Positions 56,106 through 64,000 of a DNA stretch of 64,000 bases are shown here, piece after piece. The stretch is taken from positions 62,001 to 126,000 of the forward strand of contig NZ_JALPRP010000002.1 of the NCBI RefSeq assembly GCF_023195915.1. Direction: 5' to 3'. Source of the DNA: Methanoculleus sp. 7T (GTDB lineage Archaea; Halobacteriota; Methanomicrobia; Methanomicrobiales; Methanoculleaceae). The translations under genes and the position numbers were made by a program. The stretch's first letter is position 1. The number at the start of each line of letters is the position of its first letter. The notes below the pieces were generated by a model that was given only the letters and a program-made list of their open reading frames with translations, ran no database searches and was not told the DNA's origin.

Positions 56106-58181
56106 TCACCATCTGATTGACTTCTGGTAGCGGTCTCGGACGAGGATCGCGATCAGGTAGATAGCCGTCACCAGTATGAGAAGCACCAGCGCCGTTCCGT
56201 ACTGGTTCTCTCTTGCCCCGGGAACGTTGGTCGCCAGGATGAAGAGGTGATAGGGAAGCGCCATAACCGGTTCCATCACCGATCCGGGGAGGAATCGCCT
56301 GGAGAAGACGACCGCGGTGAAGAGGATCGGCGCAGTCTCCCCGGCCGCCCGCCCGATGCCGAGGATCGTGCCGGTCAGGATTCCCGGCACCGCCGGGGGG
56401 AGCACGACCCGCCATATGGTCTGCCAGTGCGTCGCCCCAAGGGCGAGGCTCCCTTCCCTGACGGCGGCCGGGACGCTCTTTAATGCCTCTTCGGTCGTCC
56501 TGATGATGGTGGGGAGGATCATCAGCCCCAGCGTGATCTGGCCGGCGAGCAGCGATACGCCTAAGTTCAGGTAGAGCACGAGGAACGCGAACCCGAAGAG
56601 GCCGAAGACGATGGACGGCGTGCCGTTCAGGAGGTCGACACCTGCCCTGATGATCTCGGTGATGCGCCCGCCTCGGGTGTACTCGTGGAGGTAGACGGCG
56701 GCGCCGATGCCGATCGGGAGGGCGAAGAGGACGGCGCCCCCGACCAGATAGAGGGTCCCGAGGATGGCCGGGCCGATTCCTCCCGCCCGGCCGAGATCGC
56801 TCGGTGGAGCGGTCAGGAACTCCCAGGAGAGCGCAGGCAGGCCGTTTGAGACGATGTCGTAGAGGATGACTCCGAGGAAGAGGAGTACGATGCCGGCAGA
56901 CGCGTACACAAGCCCGAACGCGATCTTCTCTCTGATCTTCGGGGGAATCCTGCGTCCGACATGCACCGCTCCGAAGAAAGTCACGGCGACGACGGCGGTG
57001 ATCAGAAGATCCGTGGCCGCCGCAAGGAGTCCGAGCGCGCCGATGCCGAGAGCCGCACGGGCATAAGGCTTTGCCGTGTCGCCTCCTCTCTTTGGGGCCC
57101 GGCGGGCCGCTCCGGCGGCTGCCGTGTGCCGCTCGCCGAGCCTCTTCAGGATACCTCGCGCGAGGAGGTTTACCGCAAGGGTGATCGCCAAGAGGACGAC
57201 GGCGACGGCGAAGAGCGCATGGTAGTGGGCGCTGCCGACGGCGACCTCTCCCATCTCGATGCCCAGCGTCCCGGTGAGTGTCCGGACCGGGGAGAGGGTG
57301 TTCCAGAGGGGTTCGGGGATGACGCCTGCGTTGCCGACCACCATGATCACCGCCATCGTCTCGCCGATCGCCCTCCCTATCCCGAGGATGATCGCAGCGG
57401 TGATCCCGGAGAGGGCTCCCGGGATCACGACTCCGGTGATCGTCTGCCAGTGCGTCGCTCCGAGCGCAAGGGACCCCTCCCGGTATCCCCGCGGCACGGC
57501 GCTGATCGCGTCCTCCGAGACGCTGACGATCGTCGGGAGCGCCATGATGCCGAGCAGGATGGAGCCGGCAAGCCAGGTCTCCCCCGAGGCGACATTAAAG
57601 GAGGTGCGGATCCAGTCGGTCAATACGACGAGACCGAAGAAACCGTAGACCACCGAGGGGATCCCCGCCAAGAGTTCGATGGCGGGTTTCACGGCCCTCC
57701 GCAGCCGCGGCGGCGCAAGTTCGGCGATGAAGACGGCGCTTGCGATCCCGAGCGGGACTGCGATTGCCATCGCGCCGAGCGTGACAAGGAGCGTGCCGAC
57801 GATCAGCGGATAGATGCCGTATGCCGGAGGCGCTCCCGTCGGGTTCCAGAGATCGCCGGTGAGGAAGTTCCAGACCCCGACCTGCTCGAGGGCTGGGTAA
57901 CCGTTCTTGACCAGAAAGAAGATGATGAAGAAGATGGCGACGACGGCGAAGATGGCCGTGCAGAACCAGAGTGCCCGGACGGCCCCTTCACGAATCCGCC
58001 TGGATCTCTTCCGGAGGGAGAACAACGTATGCGGGATACGCGGTTCTTTGGGCATCCGTGCGATTCTCGACCCGGTATGGGCGGCCGGATGGCCGGACCG
58101 ACCGTCTCTCTCCCCGCGGGGCGGCATTGCCCGCGGCGAGGGCGATGGAGTTACGTTGCGAAGATCATCTCCTTTGCTCAT
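56106..58181 (-). CDS. Fused PstC-PstA phosphate permease
   Basis: This 691-aa protein contains both permease subunits of the phosphate ABC transporter in one chain. The first half (to about 345) is PstC-like, and the second (about 390-691) PstA-like. Each half has the EAA-type loop EGSLALGATHWQTI and GIGRAxGET. An extra hydrophobic stretch links them. About 40 residues at the N-terminus are low-complexity and basic; ATG 58055 (MPKEPRI) is an alternative start. No PstS gene is adjacent. Confidence 0.92.
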   Translation of the reverse strand: MSKGDDLRNVTPSPSPRAMPPRGERDGRSGHPAAHTGSRIARMPKEPRIPHTLFSLRKRSRRIREGAVRALWFCTAIFAVVAIFFIIFFLVKNGYPALEQVGVWNFLTGDLWNPTGAPPAYGIYPLIVGTLLVTLGAMAIAVPLGIASAVFIAELAPPRLRRAVKPAIELLAGIPSVVYGFFGLVVLTDWIRTSFNVASGETWLAGSILLGIMALPTIVSVSEDAISAVPRGYREGSLALGATHWQTITGVVIPGALSGITAAIILGIGRAIGETMAVIMVVGNAGVIPEPLWNTLSPVRTLTGTLGIEMGEVAVGSAHYHALFAVAVVLLAITLAVNLLARGILKRLGERHTAAAGAARRAPKRGGDTAKPYARAALGIGALGLLAAATDLLITAVVAVTFFGAVHVGRRIPPKIREKIAFGLVYASAGIVLLFLGVILYDIVSNGLPALSWEFLTAPPSDLGRAGGIGPAILGTLYLVGGAVLFALPIGIGAAVYLHEYTRGGRITEIIRAGVDLLNGTPSIVFGLFGFAFLVLYLNLGVSLLAGQITLGLMILPTIIRTTEEALKSVPAAVREGSLALGATHWQTIWRVVLPPAVPGILTGTILGIGRAAGETAPILFTAVVFSRRFLPGSVMEPVMALPYHLFILATNVPGARENQYGTALVLLILVTAIYLIAILVRDRYQKSIRW

Positions 58182-58329
58182 GATACCAAACCAGGATCCA
58201 TGTTTATCTCAGTGCGGCCGTGGCCTGAGTGCCGCACCGTTGTCCAGCCATCACCACCCGTGCCCTTCGGCCCCCGATCTCTGCTTTGGGTGTGGGCGTA
58301 CAGGTAGATAGGCGTTCCCGAAGGAGACT

Positions 58330-58396
58330 ATATACGTATATGTCTCTCCAATAAATCACGGGGAGGTATATACATATCCCGAATGTATATATCCTC
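58330..58396. promoter_or_regulatory. AT-rich palindromes between pst operon and AbrB-PhoU gene
   Basis: ATATACGTATAT (58330-58341) is a perfect 12-bp palindrome. GAGGTATATACAT (58364-58376) and ATGTATATATCCTC (58383-58396) form a near-perfect inverted repeat with one extra base. Both lie over likely TATA boxes of the divergent units, the latter ending 24 bases before the ATG at 58420. They are good operator candidates for the adjacent regulator. Confidence 0.65.
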
Positions 58397-58419
58397 ACGA
58401 CGCCAACGCCTATCAATCC

Positions 58420-59427
58420 ATGGAGATCAGAAAGGTTCAGATCACCGGGGGCTCGTCGTATATCGTATCCCTGCCGAAACAGTGGATCAAGTCTACGAAG
58501 ATCCAGAAGAACGACCCTGTAGGGCTGATTGCGCAGCCTGACGGCTCGCTCTTGATCACCCCGAAGATCGACGGAGAGTCGGTCCACCGGGACAGGGTCT
58601 TCGAAGTCGGCGCCGCGACGGACCGCACGTTCCTGCTCCGTCTCCTTGTCGGGGCGTACGTCTCCGGTTTTACGACCATCCGGCTCGAATCGAAAGGGCG
58701 GCTGCCCCCGTTCGTCCGGCAGTTGGTCAGGGAGTTCACGCAGATGGCGATCGGGCAGGAAGTGGTCGGCGAGACGGACTCCTCGATAACGCTCAAGGAC
58801 CTCCTCAACCCTGCCGAGATGCCGTTTGAGAATACCATAAAACGGATGCATGTGCTGGCGCGGGGCATGCAACAGGATGCAATGACCGCACTCCGAGAGC
58901 ATGATGCGGCTCTCGCCGAGGATGTCGTCATGCGTGACACGGAAGTTGACCGGCTGCACTGGCTCGTCGCCCGGCAGTATAACCTTATCCATACCGACGT
59001 CACGCTCTCGCGCCGGATGGGTATCCCGGTAAATCAGGCGGCGTACTATTTCCAGGTCAGCAGAATCGTCGAGCGGATAGGTGACCATGCCACCAGGGTG
59101 GCGCAGAATGCTCTCGCCTTGATCGACCGCGAGGCCGACTCGACGACGCTCAACCTCATGGATGAGGCGAGCACGCTCGCCCTGGATATCTTCTCGCGGA
59201 GCATGGAAGCGTTCCATACGGGAGACATCAGAAAGGCGAACGCGACGCTTCAGGCGGTGCGAGACCTCGAGGATACAACCCGAGAGGTCAACGCTCAGGT
59301 GCTCCGGTTCGAGGCGGTGGCGGCGATCCCCCTCGGTCAGATCGCAGATAGCGTCCGGCGGATCGGGGAGTACTCAGGCGACATCTGCGAATGCGTCATC
59401 AATTACATCGTCGGACAAGAGGCCTGA
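58420..59427 (+). CDS. SpoVT-AbrB/PhoU phosphate uptake regulator
   Basis: This 335-aa protein has an N-terminal AbrB-type DNA-binding domain (MEIRKVQITGGSSYIVSLPK, KNDPVGLIAQPDGSLLI, residues 1-50) followed by two PhoU repeats (QVSRIVERIGDHATRVAQ, SVRRIGEYSGDICE). This archaeal class is thought to control phosphate uptake genes. It is divergent from pstCA-pstB-phoU across palindromic DNA, which fits that role. A hairpin plus T6 terminator follows. Confidence 0.92.
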   Translation: MEIRKVQITGGSSYIVSLPKQWIKSTKIQKNDPVGLIAQPDGSLLITPKIDGESVHRDRVFEVGAATDRTFLLRLLVGAYVSGFTTIRLESKGRLPPFVRQLVREFTQMAIGQEVVGETDSSITLKDLLNPAEMPFENTIKRMHVLARGMQQDAMTALREHDAALAEDVVMRDTEVDRLHWLVARQYNLIHTDVTLSRRMGIPVNQAAYYFQVSRIVERIGDHATRVAQNALALIDREADSTTLNLMDEASTLALDIFSRSMEAFHTGDIRKANATLQAVRDLEDTTREVNAQVLRFEAVAAIPLGQIADSVRRIGEYSGDICECVINYIVGQEA

Positions 59428-59430
59428 CCG

Positions 59431-59458
59431 CCCGGGAAGCCCGGGTGATCTCTTTTTT
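59431..59458 (+). terminator. Intrinsic-type terminator after the AbrB-PhoU gene
   Basis: CCCGGG-AAG-CCCGGG (59431-59445) is a perfect 6-bp stem, followed within eight bases by T6 (59453-59458). Confidence 0.7.
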
Positions 59459-59508
59459 CGGGTGCGCGGTGCAACCCTGATCAGTGCGCTCTTCCCGACG
59501 GTAGTACC

Positions 59509-60759
59509 ATGGGCACCCTCATCCCGCTCGTTGTTCTCGTTCTGGTCTTCCTCCTGATCGCGGTTAGGAAGATCGGGGACGTCAACCTCCGTATCTGGCA
59601 GGTGATGGTCCTCGGGGCGGCCGCCGTCGTGCTGACCGGGGCAATCACGCCTGAGGATGCGCTGGCGTCCGTCAACCTCGATGTGATGCTCTTTCTCTTC
59701 GGTATGTTTGTGGTGGGAGAGGCGCTCGCAGAGAGCGGCTACCTCTACCACCTGGCCTTTCGCCTCTTCTCCCGGGCGGAGTCGGTCAGACGTCTGGTCT
59801 TTCTCATCCTCGTCGGTGCCGGTCTGCTCTCGGCGCTTCTGATGAACGACACCCTGGCGGTCGTCGGCACCCCGCTGATGCTCTACTTCGCCCGACGGCA
59901 CGAGATCTCCCCGAAACTCCTGCTGTTGACACTCGCCTTCGCCGTCACGACGGGCAGTGTTGCAAGCCCCATCGGGAACCCGCAGAACCTTCTCGTCGCA
60001 CTCTCCGGCGGCGTCGAGAACCCGTTCGTCACGTTCCCTTTCTACCTAGCCGTCCCGACGGTAATCTCCCTGCTCCTAGCGTATATATTTCTCTTCCGGG
60101 CGTTTCCGGATGAGTTCCACCCGGTCCCGCTGGTTCACCGCGAGGAGGAGATCCGCGACCCGGCCCTGGCGGCTCTCGCCCGCCTCTCGCTTATCCTGCT
60201 TGTCTTCCTGATCGGCGTCAAGGTCGTCGCGGTCATGCTTGTCCCCGAATTCGATATCGGGCTGACTTGGATCGCGCTCGTTGCGGCCATACCCGTCCTC
60301 GTCGGGAGCAGGCGGCGCGTCGAGATCCTCCGCCGGGTCGACTGGCCGACACTGGCCTTCTTCGCCGGCCTCTTCGTCCTTATGGCGAGCGTCTGGGAGT
60401 CGGGAGTCTTCCAGCCGCTCATCGAGGGAACTTCCCTCGATCTCACCGCCGTCCCGGTCATCGTTACGGTGAGCGTCGTCGTCTCCCAGTTCGTCTCGAA
60501 CGTCCCCTTCGTCGCCCTCTCCCTCCCGGTTCTCTCACATCTCGGGACGTCCACGACGGGCATGATGGCGCTTGCGGCCGGCAGCACCATCGCCGGGAAT
60601 ATGCTGATCCTTGGGGCGGCAAGCAACGTCATCATCATCCAAGGCGCGGAGAAGGACGGCGAGACGCTGACCTTTTGGGAGTTTGCCCGGGTCGGTGTTC
60701 CGCTCACTATTGCCCAGACGGCGGTCTACGTGCTCTTCCTCTCGTTCTTTCCGGCCTGA
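59509..60759 (+). CDS. SLC13/ArsB-NhaD type anion transporter
   Basis: This 416-aa membrane protein has about eleven helices. Family features include NDTLAVVGTPLML, TGSVASPIGNPQNLL and SNVPFVALSLPVL, with asparagine-rich half-helix hairpins typical of the ArsB/NhaD superfamily. Possible substrates are arsenite, dicarboxylate, sulfate or sodium; the sequence does not decide. It lies next to the phosphate genes but has its own start region. Confidence 0.85.
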   Translation: MGTLIPLVVLVLVFLLIAVRKIGDVNLRIWQVMVLGAAAVVLTGAITPEDALASVNLDVMLFLFGMFVVGEALAESGYLYHLAFRLFSRAESVRRLVFLILVGAGLLSALLMNDTLAVVGTPLMLYFARRHEISPKLLLLTLAFAVTTGSVASPIGNPQNLLVALSGGVENPFVTFPFYLAVPTVISLLLAYIFLFRAFPDEFHPVPLVHREEEIRDPALAALARLSLILLVFLIGVKVVAVMLVPEFDIGLTWIALVAAIPVLVGSRRRVEILRRVDWPTLAFFAGLFVLMASVWESGVFQPLIEGTSLDLTAVPVIVTVSVVVSQFVSNVPFVALSLPVLSHLGTSTTGMMALAAGSTIAGNMLILGAASNVIIIQGAEKDGETLTFWEFARVGVPLTIAQTAVYVLFLSFFPA

Positions 60760-60763
60760 AACA

Positions 60764-61654
60764 TCACGGGCGGGAGGACTCCATCGATCCCGGGTCTGCA
60801 TCCAAGTCCAAGTAGAGCGAACCGAACCGAACCGATGCGACGGCGGCGGGGTCGAACGGCGGCGCGAAGACCGTAAGAGCGCGCCTTCGGGGGTGGATCT
60901 CCTCGACGATGCCGAGGGCAAGGGCAAAGTTCTCGGGGTCGTTGAAAGAGACCAGCCGCCGCTCGACACCGTGGGGGTCCTTCAGGTCGGGCACCCGGCC
61001 CTGAAGCCCGAGCCCTCGGAGCGGGATCTCCTGTGAGAGGCCGTCGGCAAAATAGGCGGTGAAACGCTCTTCGCGATAGCGTCGCCGCTCGGTTACGGTC
61101 CGGGCGACGGCAGCCGGAGAGACAGGGATCCGCCGGACCGCAACCTCGGGGTGCCTGGCGAAGTTCGCGAGCAGCCGTTCCAGTTCCCGCCCGTGCTGGA
61201 GGGCGACGATCTGGGTGGGACGGAGCAGGTCGATCATCTGGAACTGGAACTCGACGCCTACCCCGCCGAAGACGAGCCCGGGCGAGTCGATGATGGTGGC
61301 GCCGGCCGAGAGCTCGGCGGCTTTCTCGACAAGGCGCTTTGCTCCCGTCAACGTCTGGAGGAAGTGGCCGCCGGGAGACGTCGAACCGACGAACCGGAGG
61401 TAGGCCCGGCCGGGCGGGTCCGGCGGTCGGGAATGGACGACCATCCCCTCGGTCGTCGGCGGGCCGATCCGGGACTGTCCGGTGTCGCAGTCGACGTATG
61501 CGGTCCTCGTGTGCGTCGCCGTCTCATCGGCGAGGTAGCGGCAGAGCGTGGTCTTTCCGCTGTTCGTCGCTCCGACGACATACACACGTTGCGGGGCATC
61601 CGCCTGCGAGAGCGCCGCAGCAAGTTCCTCCCACTCCTCTCCGACGATGATCAC
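60764..61654 (-). CDS. Clp1/Grc3-like polynucleotide 5'-kinase
   Basis: This 296-aa P-loop protein has Walker A GATNSGKTTLC and the family's YVDCDTGQSRIGPP. It also has a lid-like FVGSTSPGGH and DSPGLVFG. Archaeal Clp1-like enzymes phosphorylate RNA or DNA 5'-OH ends and may act in tRNA or rRNA processing. It converges on the transporter gene with four bases between stops. Confidence 0.88.
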   Translation of the reverse strand: MIIVGEEWEELAAALSQADAPQRVYVVGATNSGKTTLCRYLADETATHTRTAYVDCDTGQSRIGPPTTEGMVVHSRPPDPPGRAYLRFVGSTSPGGHFLQTLTGAKRLVEKAAELSAGATIIDSPGLVFGGVGVEFQFQMIDLLRPTQIVALQHGRELERLLANFARHPEVAVRRIPVSPAAVARTVTERRRYREERFTAYFADGLSQEIPLRGLGLQGRVPDLKDPHGVERRLVSFNDPENFALALGIVEEIHPRRRALTVFAPPFDPAAVASVRFGSLYLDLDADPGSMESSRP

Positions 61655-61827
61655 GGCGCGGCAAACCTCCTAGAGAGGAGTATCGCGGTCCGTATGTATA
61701 GTGCTTGGCACGAGGCCTCCACGCGAAGAGACGGCCTCGGAGCCCCGAAGGGGCCTTATCCTCCCGACCCGGCCGGTGCGGTTCGCCCGGCAGAGGCTTT
61801 ATGTGGGGAGCACCCCACCGACAGGCC

Positions 61828-62349
61828 ATGAACGGAACTGCAGAAACTACTGAAGCAGTGCCTGCAGCCATAGGCAGGACGTTTCCCACCCTTATGGCCA
61901 CGTCGATCTCCGGCAGGACCGTCACCCTCCCCGACGATGCGGAGGGCGACGTCTCGCTCGTCGTTCTCGTCTTCCTTGAGTCCGCCTGGCCGATGGCGGA
62001 GTCGTGGAGCGGCCCCTTTGCAGGAGCGTTCACTGAGAACCCACGGGTGACGACCTACCTGGTATCGGTGGTCGGCGACAGCCTCATCGGCAAGTCCCTC
62101 GCCGACCGCATTCACCAGGGGTTGCGGGGAGGCGTCCCTCCCGCGAAGCACGACCAAGTGCTGACCGTACCGGGAGGGATCGAGCGGTGCAGGCGGGCCT
62201 ACGGGATCGACGACCCGTCGCTCGCCTACGTCTACCTCCTCGACGGGCGCGGCATCATCCGCTGGATGGAGAAGGGGACCGCCGCACCGGAAGGGCTTGA
62301 TACTCTGCTGGATACGGCCCGCGCGATGCTCGAACCGCTCCTAGAGTGA
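61828..62349 (+). CDS. Thioredoxin-fold protein, possibly ATP10-like
   Basis: This 173-aa protein starts at ATG 61828 (MNGTAETTE). It reads as a peroxiredoxin/thioredoxin fold without a CxxC motif. The stretch SAWPMAESWSGPF resembles the mitochondrial ATP10 family, and VYLLDGRGIIRWMEKG is a typical late strand pair. I am unsure of the subfamily. It has its own short intergenic promoter region and converges on the next gene. Confidence 0.6.
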   Translation: MNGTAETTEAVPAAIGRTFPTLMATSISGRTVTLPDDAEGDVSLVVLVFLESAWPMAESWSGPFAGAFTENPRVTTYLVSVVGDSLIGKSLADRIHQGLRGGVPPAKHDQVLTVPGGIERCRRAYGIDDPSLAYVYLLDGRGIIRWMEKGTAAPEGLDTLLDTARAMLEPLLE

Positions 62350-62372
62350 TGTAAGGGGCCTCTCGGCACTAC

Positions 62373-63374
62373 TCACGCACGTGAGCGGCGGCGTGCCGGC
62401 ATGACGGCGGCGATGAAGGCGAACAAGGGACCGATCACGAGCCCCGCCCAAGTAACAAGGCCCAAGAGGCCGAGCACCGTCATGGCGATCCGCTCTCCGG
62501 CTCCGATCCGCTCCCGAAATGCCACCACGAGCGCCCATGCCCCAAGAAGAATGGGAGCGAGCGCGAATACGAGGGTCAGGAGGATCGCCGACCCGGGATC
62601 CGTTCCCACAGCCGCGACGGCCGTCTGCATCAGGATCATGCCGCCGCTCCCGATTAAGAGGAGACCTGCGGCCGTCCCCGCCAGCGTGAAGGGGGAGAGA
62701 GACCTGCGCCGCCGGAACAGCAGCCCAGCTCCAACGGCAAGGACGGCGATCATTGGTGCGAAGATCAGGAGGAGGGGCTGCCCCTCGTGGCGATGGATGC
62801 CGACGACGTCCATCGGGACCAGAACCCATTCCCCAACGGTGTAGGACTCGACGAAGCCGAGCGCGAGGGCATAGTTTCCCCCCTGCCCGGAAGTGTAGAC
62901 CGCGAGTGTGTAATCACCGGTTGCCGGTGCCGTCGTATCGATTCGGGCCAGTTCGTAGAACTTCGTCGGCGTGAACGGCTCGTACTCCGGCCGTTCGGGA
63001 AGTCTCCCCGGCACTACTAGTGCGCCGGTGCCCCCCGGGACTCTGACGTCCGGCAGGACCGTGCCCCGACTCTGGATGCCCGGCCCCGCGAGCACCATAC
63101 CGGGCACGAACCCTCCTGCATGCGGCACTTGGAGTGTCGCATATATCCGCTCCCCTTCCTCCATCCGGAACCGATAGTACACAGCCGCGGGACCTCTCGG
63201 CAGCGTGTCGTAGATCACCCAGGATCGTGTCGGATCTTCGATGACAAACGCCGAATCCGGTGAGGAACCGTTCTCGGAGAAGAGGGGGACGTGAGCAAGG
63301 GCAGGTGTTGCGGCCAAGAGCGCAGCAAGAAGAACAGCAAGCACTGGGCGGGATCCGGGCACCATAGCCGCCAC
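62373..63374 (-). CDS. Secreted/membrane-anchored protein of unknown function
   Basis: This 333-aa protein has an N-terminal signal peptide (hydrophobic core VLAVLLAALLAATPALA, cleavage after ALA). An extracellular beta-rich domain (about 28-215) follows with DPTRSWVIYDTLP, then four membrane helices (about 220-240, 250-270, 278-300, 305-325). It ends in a basic tail. The outer domain may bind a surface partner; I do not recognise it. Confidence 0.75.
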   Translation of the reverse strand: MAAMVPGSRPVLAVLLAALLAATPALAHVPLFSENGSSPDSAFVIEDPTRSWVIYDTLPRGPAAVYYRFRMEEGERIYATLQVPHAGGFVPGMVLAGPGIQSRGTVLPDVRVPGGTGALVVPGRLPERPEYEPFTPTKFYELARIDTTAPATGDYTLAVYTSGQGGNYALALGFVESYTVGEWVLVPMDVVGIHRHEGQPLLLIFAPMIAVLAVGAGLLFRRRRSLSPFTLAGTAAGLLLIGSGGMILMQTAVAAVGTDPGSAILLTLVFALAPILLGAWALVVAFRERIGAGERIAMTVLGLLGLVTWAGLVIGPLFAFIAAVMPARRRSRA

Positions 63375-63432
63375 ATGTCGTCCCGGTCAATAATAGTTTC
63401 GCACCCTTGACTGCCCGGCCGCGAAAATAAGG

Positions 63433-63909
63433 TTATAGATTCTTCAAGGCGACGATGTCGGTCACCCCGGTAAGTTTCCAGATGTTCGAGCGCTCTTCGG
63501 ATGCGATGGACCCGATCGGCTCCTCGGGCTTGTGGCCGAGTGCGGCGAGGATGTTCCGCGAGAGGTTGTGCGCCTTGATCATATCCACGAACTTCTCTCT
63601 GATGATCTTCTTCTCGATCGCATCCTCAAGCTGCACCAGGTAGCCCTGCATGGTCACAAAGGTGTAGCAAGAGAGATCGCTCGAATACTTTTCGATCTCG
63701 ACTGAGACATACGGGTGCTGTCGGAAGAGATCGTTCTTCCTGCCGTACTTGGTCGCCAGGAAGTAGAGGAACTTCCCGTCGAAGACGTAGAGAAACGGGG
63801 CTATATACGGGTACTTACTCCCTTGGAACGCAATTCGGCTGATAAACCCTTCCTCAATGAGTTGGTCGTACTCTGCTTTGTCCATATTCGGGATCTTCAC
63901 GATCTCCAT
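63433..63909 (-). CDS. Pyridoxamine 5'-phosphate oxidase-like FMN-binding protein
   Basis: This 158-aa split-barrel protein has ISRIAFQGSKYPYIAPFLYVFDGKFLYF and KNDLFRQHPYVSVEIEK, typical of the FMN/F420-binding fold. In methanogens such proteins may use F420. The exact reaction is unknown. A TATA-like CTTATATG (rev.) and GAGGGATG lie upstream (63915-63955). Confidence 0.85.
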   Translation of the reverse strand: MEIVKIPNMDKAEYDQLIEEGFISRIAFQGSKYPYIAPFLYVFDGKFLYFLATKYGRKNDLFRQHPYVSVEIEKYSSDLSCYTFVTMQGYLVQLEDAIEKKIIREKFVDMIKAHNLSRNILAALGHKPEEPIGSIASEERSNIWKLTGVTDIVALKNL

Positions 63910-64000
63910 CTGACATCCCTCTTATCCCGATACCTCGTGAGAGTTCATATAAGTTTCCACAGATGGGCGTGCCTCCTCTCTTATTCGAGAGGATATCCGC
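63910..64000. promoter_or_regulatory. Upstream region of the split-barrel protein, cut by the window end
   Basis: It contains a TATA-like ACTTATATGA reading leftward (about 63945-63954) and the ribosome site of the gene. The upstream gene is outside the window. Confidence 0.5.

Overview
The window is archaeal and comes from a hydrogenotrophic, formate-using methanogen, most likely a Methanoculleus-like member of the Methanomicrobiales. The evidence is gene content: F420-type formate dehydrogenases, methanofuran biosynthesis genes, Sep-tRNA:Cys-tRNA synthase, TBP, TFS, an archaeosortase, Mre11-Rad50-NurA-HerA, Hef, a geranylgeranyl reductase and a bacterial-type gyrase. The DNA is GC-rich with AT-rich promoters. 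All identifications rest on motif reading; no database search was run. Coding density is high and I saw no insertion sequence, prophage, CRISPR array, rRNA or tRNA gene.

Layout. 1-3.4 kb: the end of a LarE-like sulfur transferase overlapping thiI, then the convergent tRNA-dependent cysteine pair (small helical ORF plus SepCysS); sulfur and tRNA thiolation chemistry is clustered here. 3.5-10.5 kb: the end-resection operon mre11-rad50-nurA-herA. 10.5-20 kb: a leftward formate block with two tandem fdhAB pairs, a 1-kb structured spacer, the formate channel fdhC and a membrane OB-fold protein. 20-23 kb: a divergent zinc-finger/HTH protein and the methanofuran genes mfnD-mfnF with a small zinc-ribbon membrane protein. 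22.8-33 kb: surE, rpiA, an HTH regulator, acetyl-CoA synthetase, tbp, tfs, archaeosortase A, a CDP-alcohol phosphotransferase, the riboflavin/F420-pathway reductase, truD and pth2.

33-38 kb: two membrane proteins, a geranylgeranyl reductase and a four-gene cobalt/nickel ECF transporter. 38-39 kb: a frame-broken voltage-gated channel. 39.5-45.8 kb: a small conserved protein, gyrB-gyrA and two small genes. 45.9-51.6 kb: UPF0147, an autoantigen-p27-type zinc ribbon protein, hef-glyS and a two-HTH protein behind a leader hairpin. 51.6-54.6 kb: an UPF0173 hydrolase, a tandem rhodanese and a thioredoxin-like protein separated by a 0.7-kb gene-free stretch. 54.7-59.4 kb: a leftward phosphate operon with a fused PstC-PstA, PstB and PhoU, divergent from an AbrB-PhoU regulator across an AT-rich palindromic region. 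59.5-64 kb: an anion transporter, a Clp1-like kinase, a thioredoxin-fold protein, a secreted/membrane protein and an FMN split-barrel protein.

The most interesting signals are: a sequence element shared at the same distance upstream of both fdhA genes; the stand-alone small ORF overlapping SepCysS (possible SepCysE equivalent); an 18-bp palindrome in the acetyl-CoA synthetase promoter; the inverted repeats between pst and its putative regulator; the structured 1-kb spacer between fdhB and fdhC; the G12C11 palindrome; and the channel gene that has lost its last membrane helix by an out-of-frame deletion.
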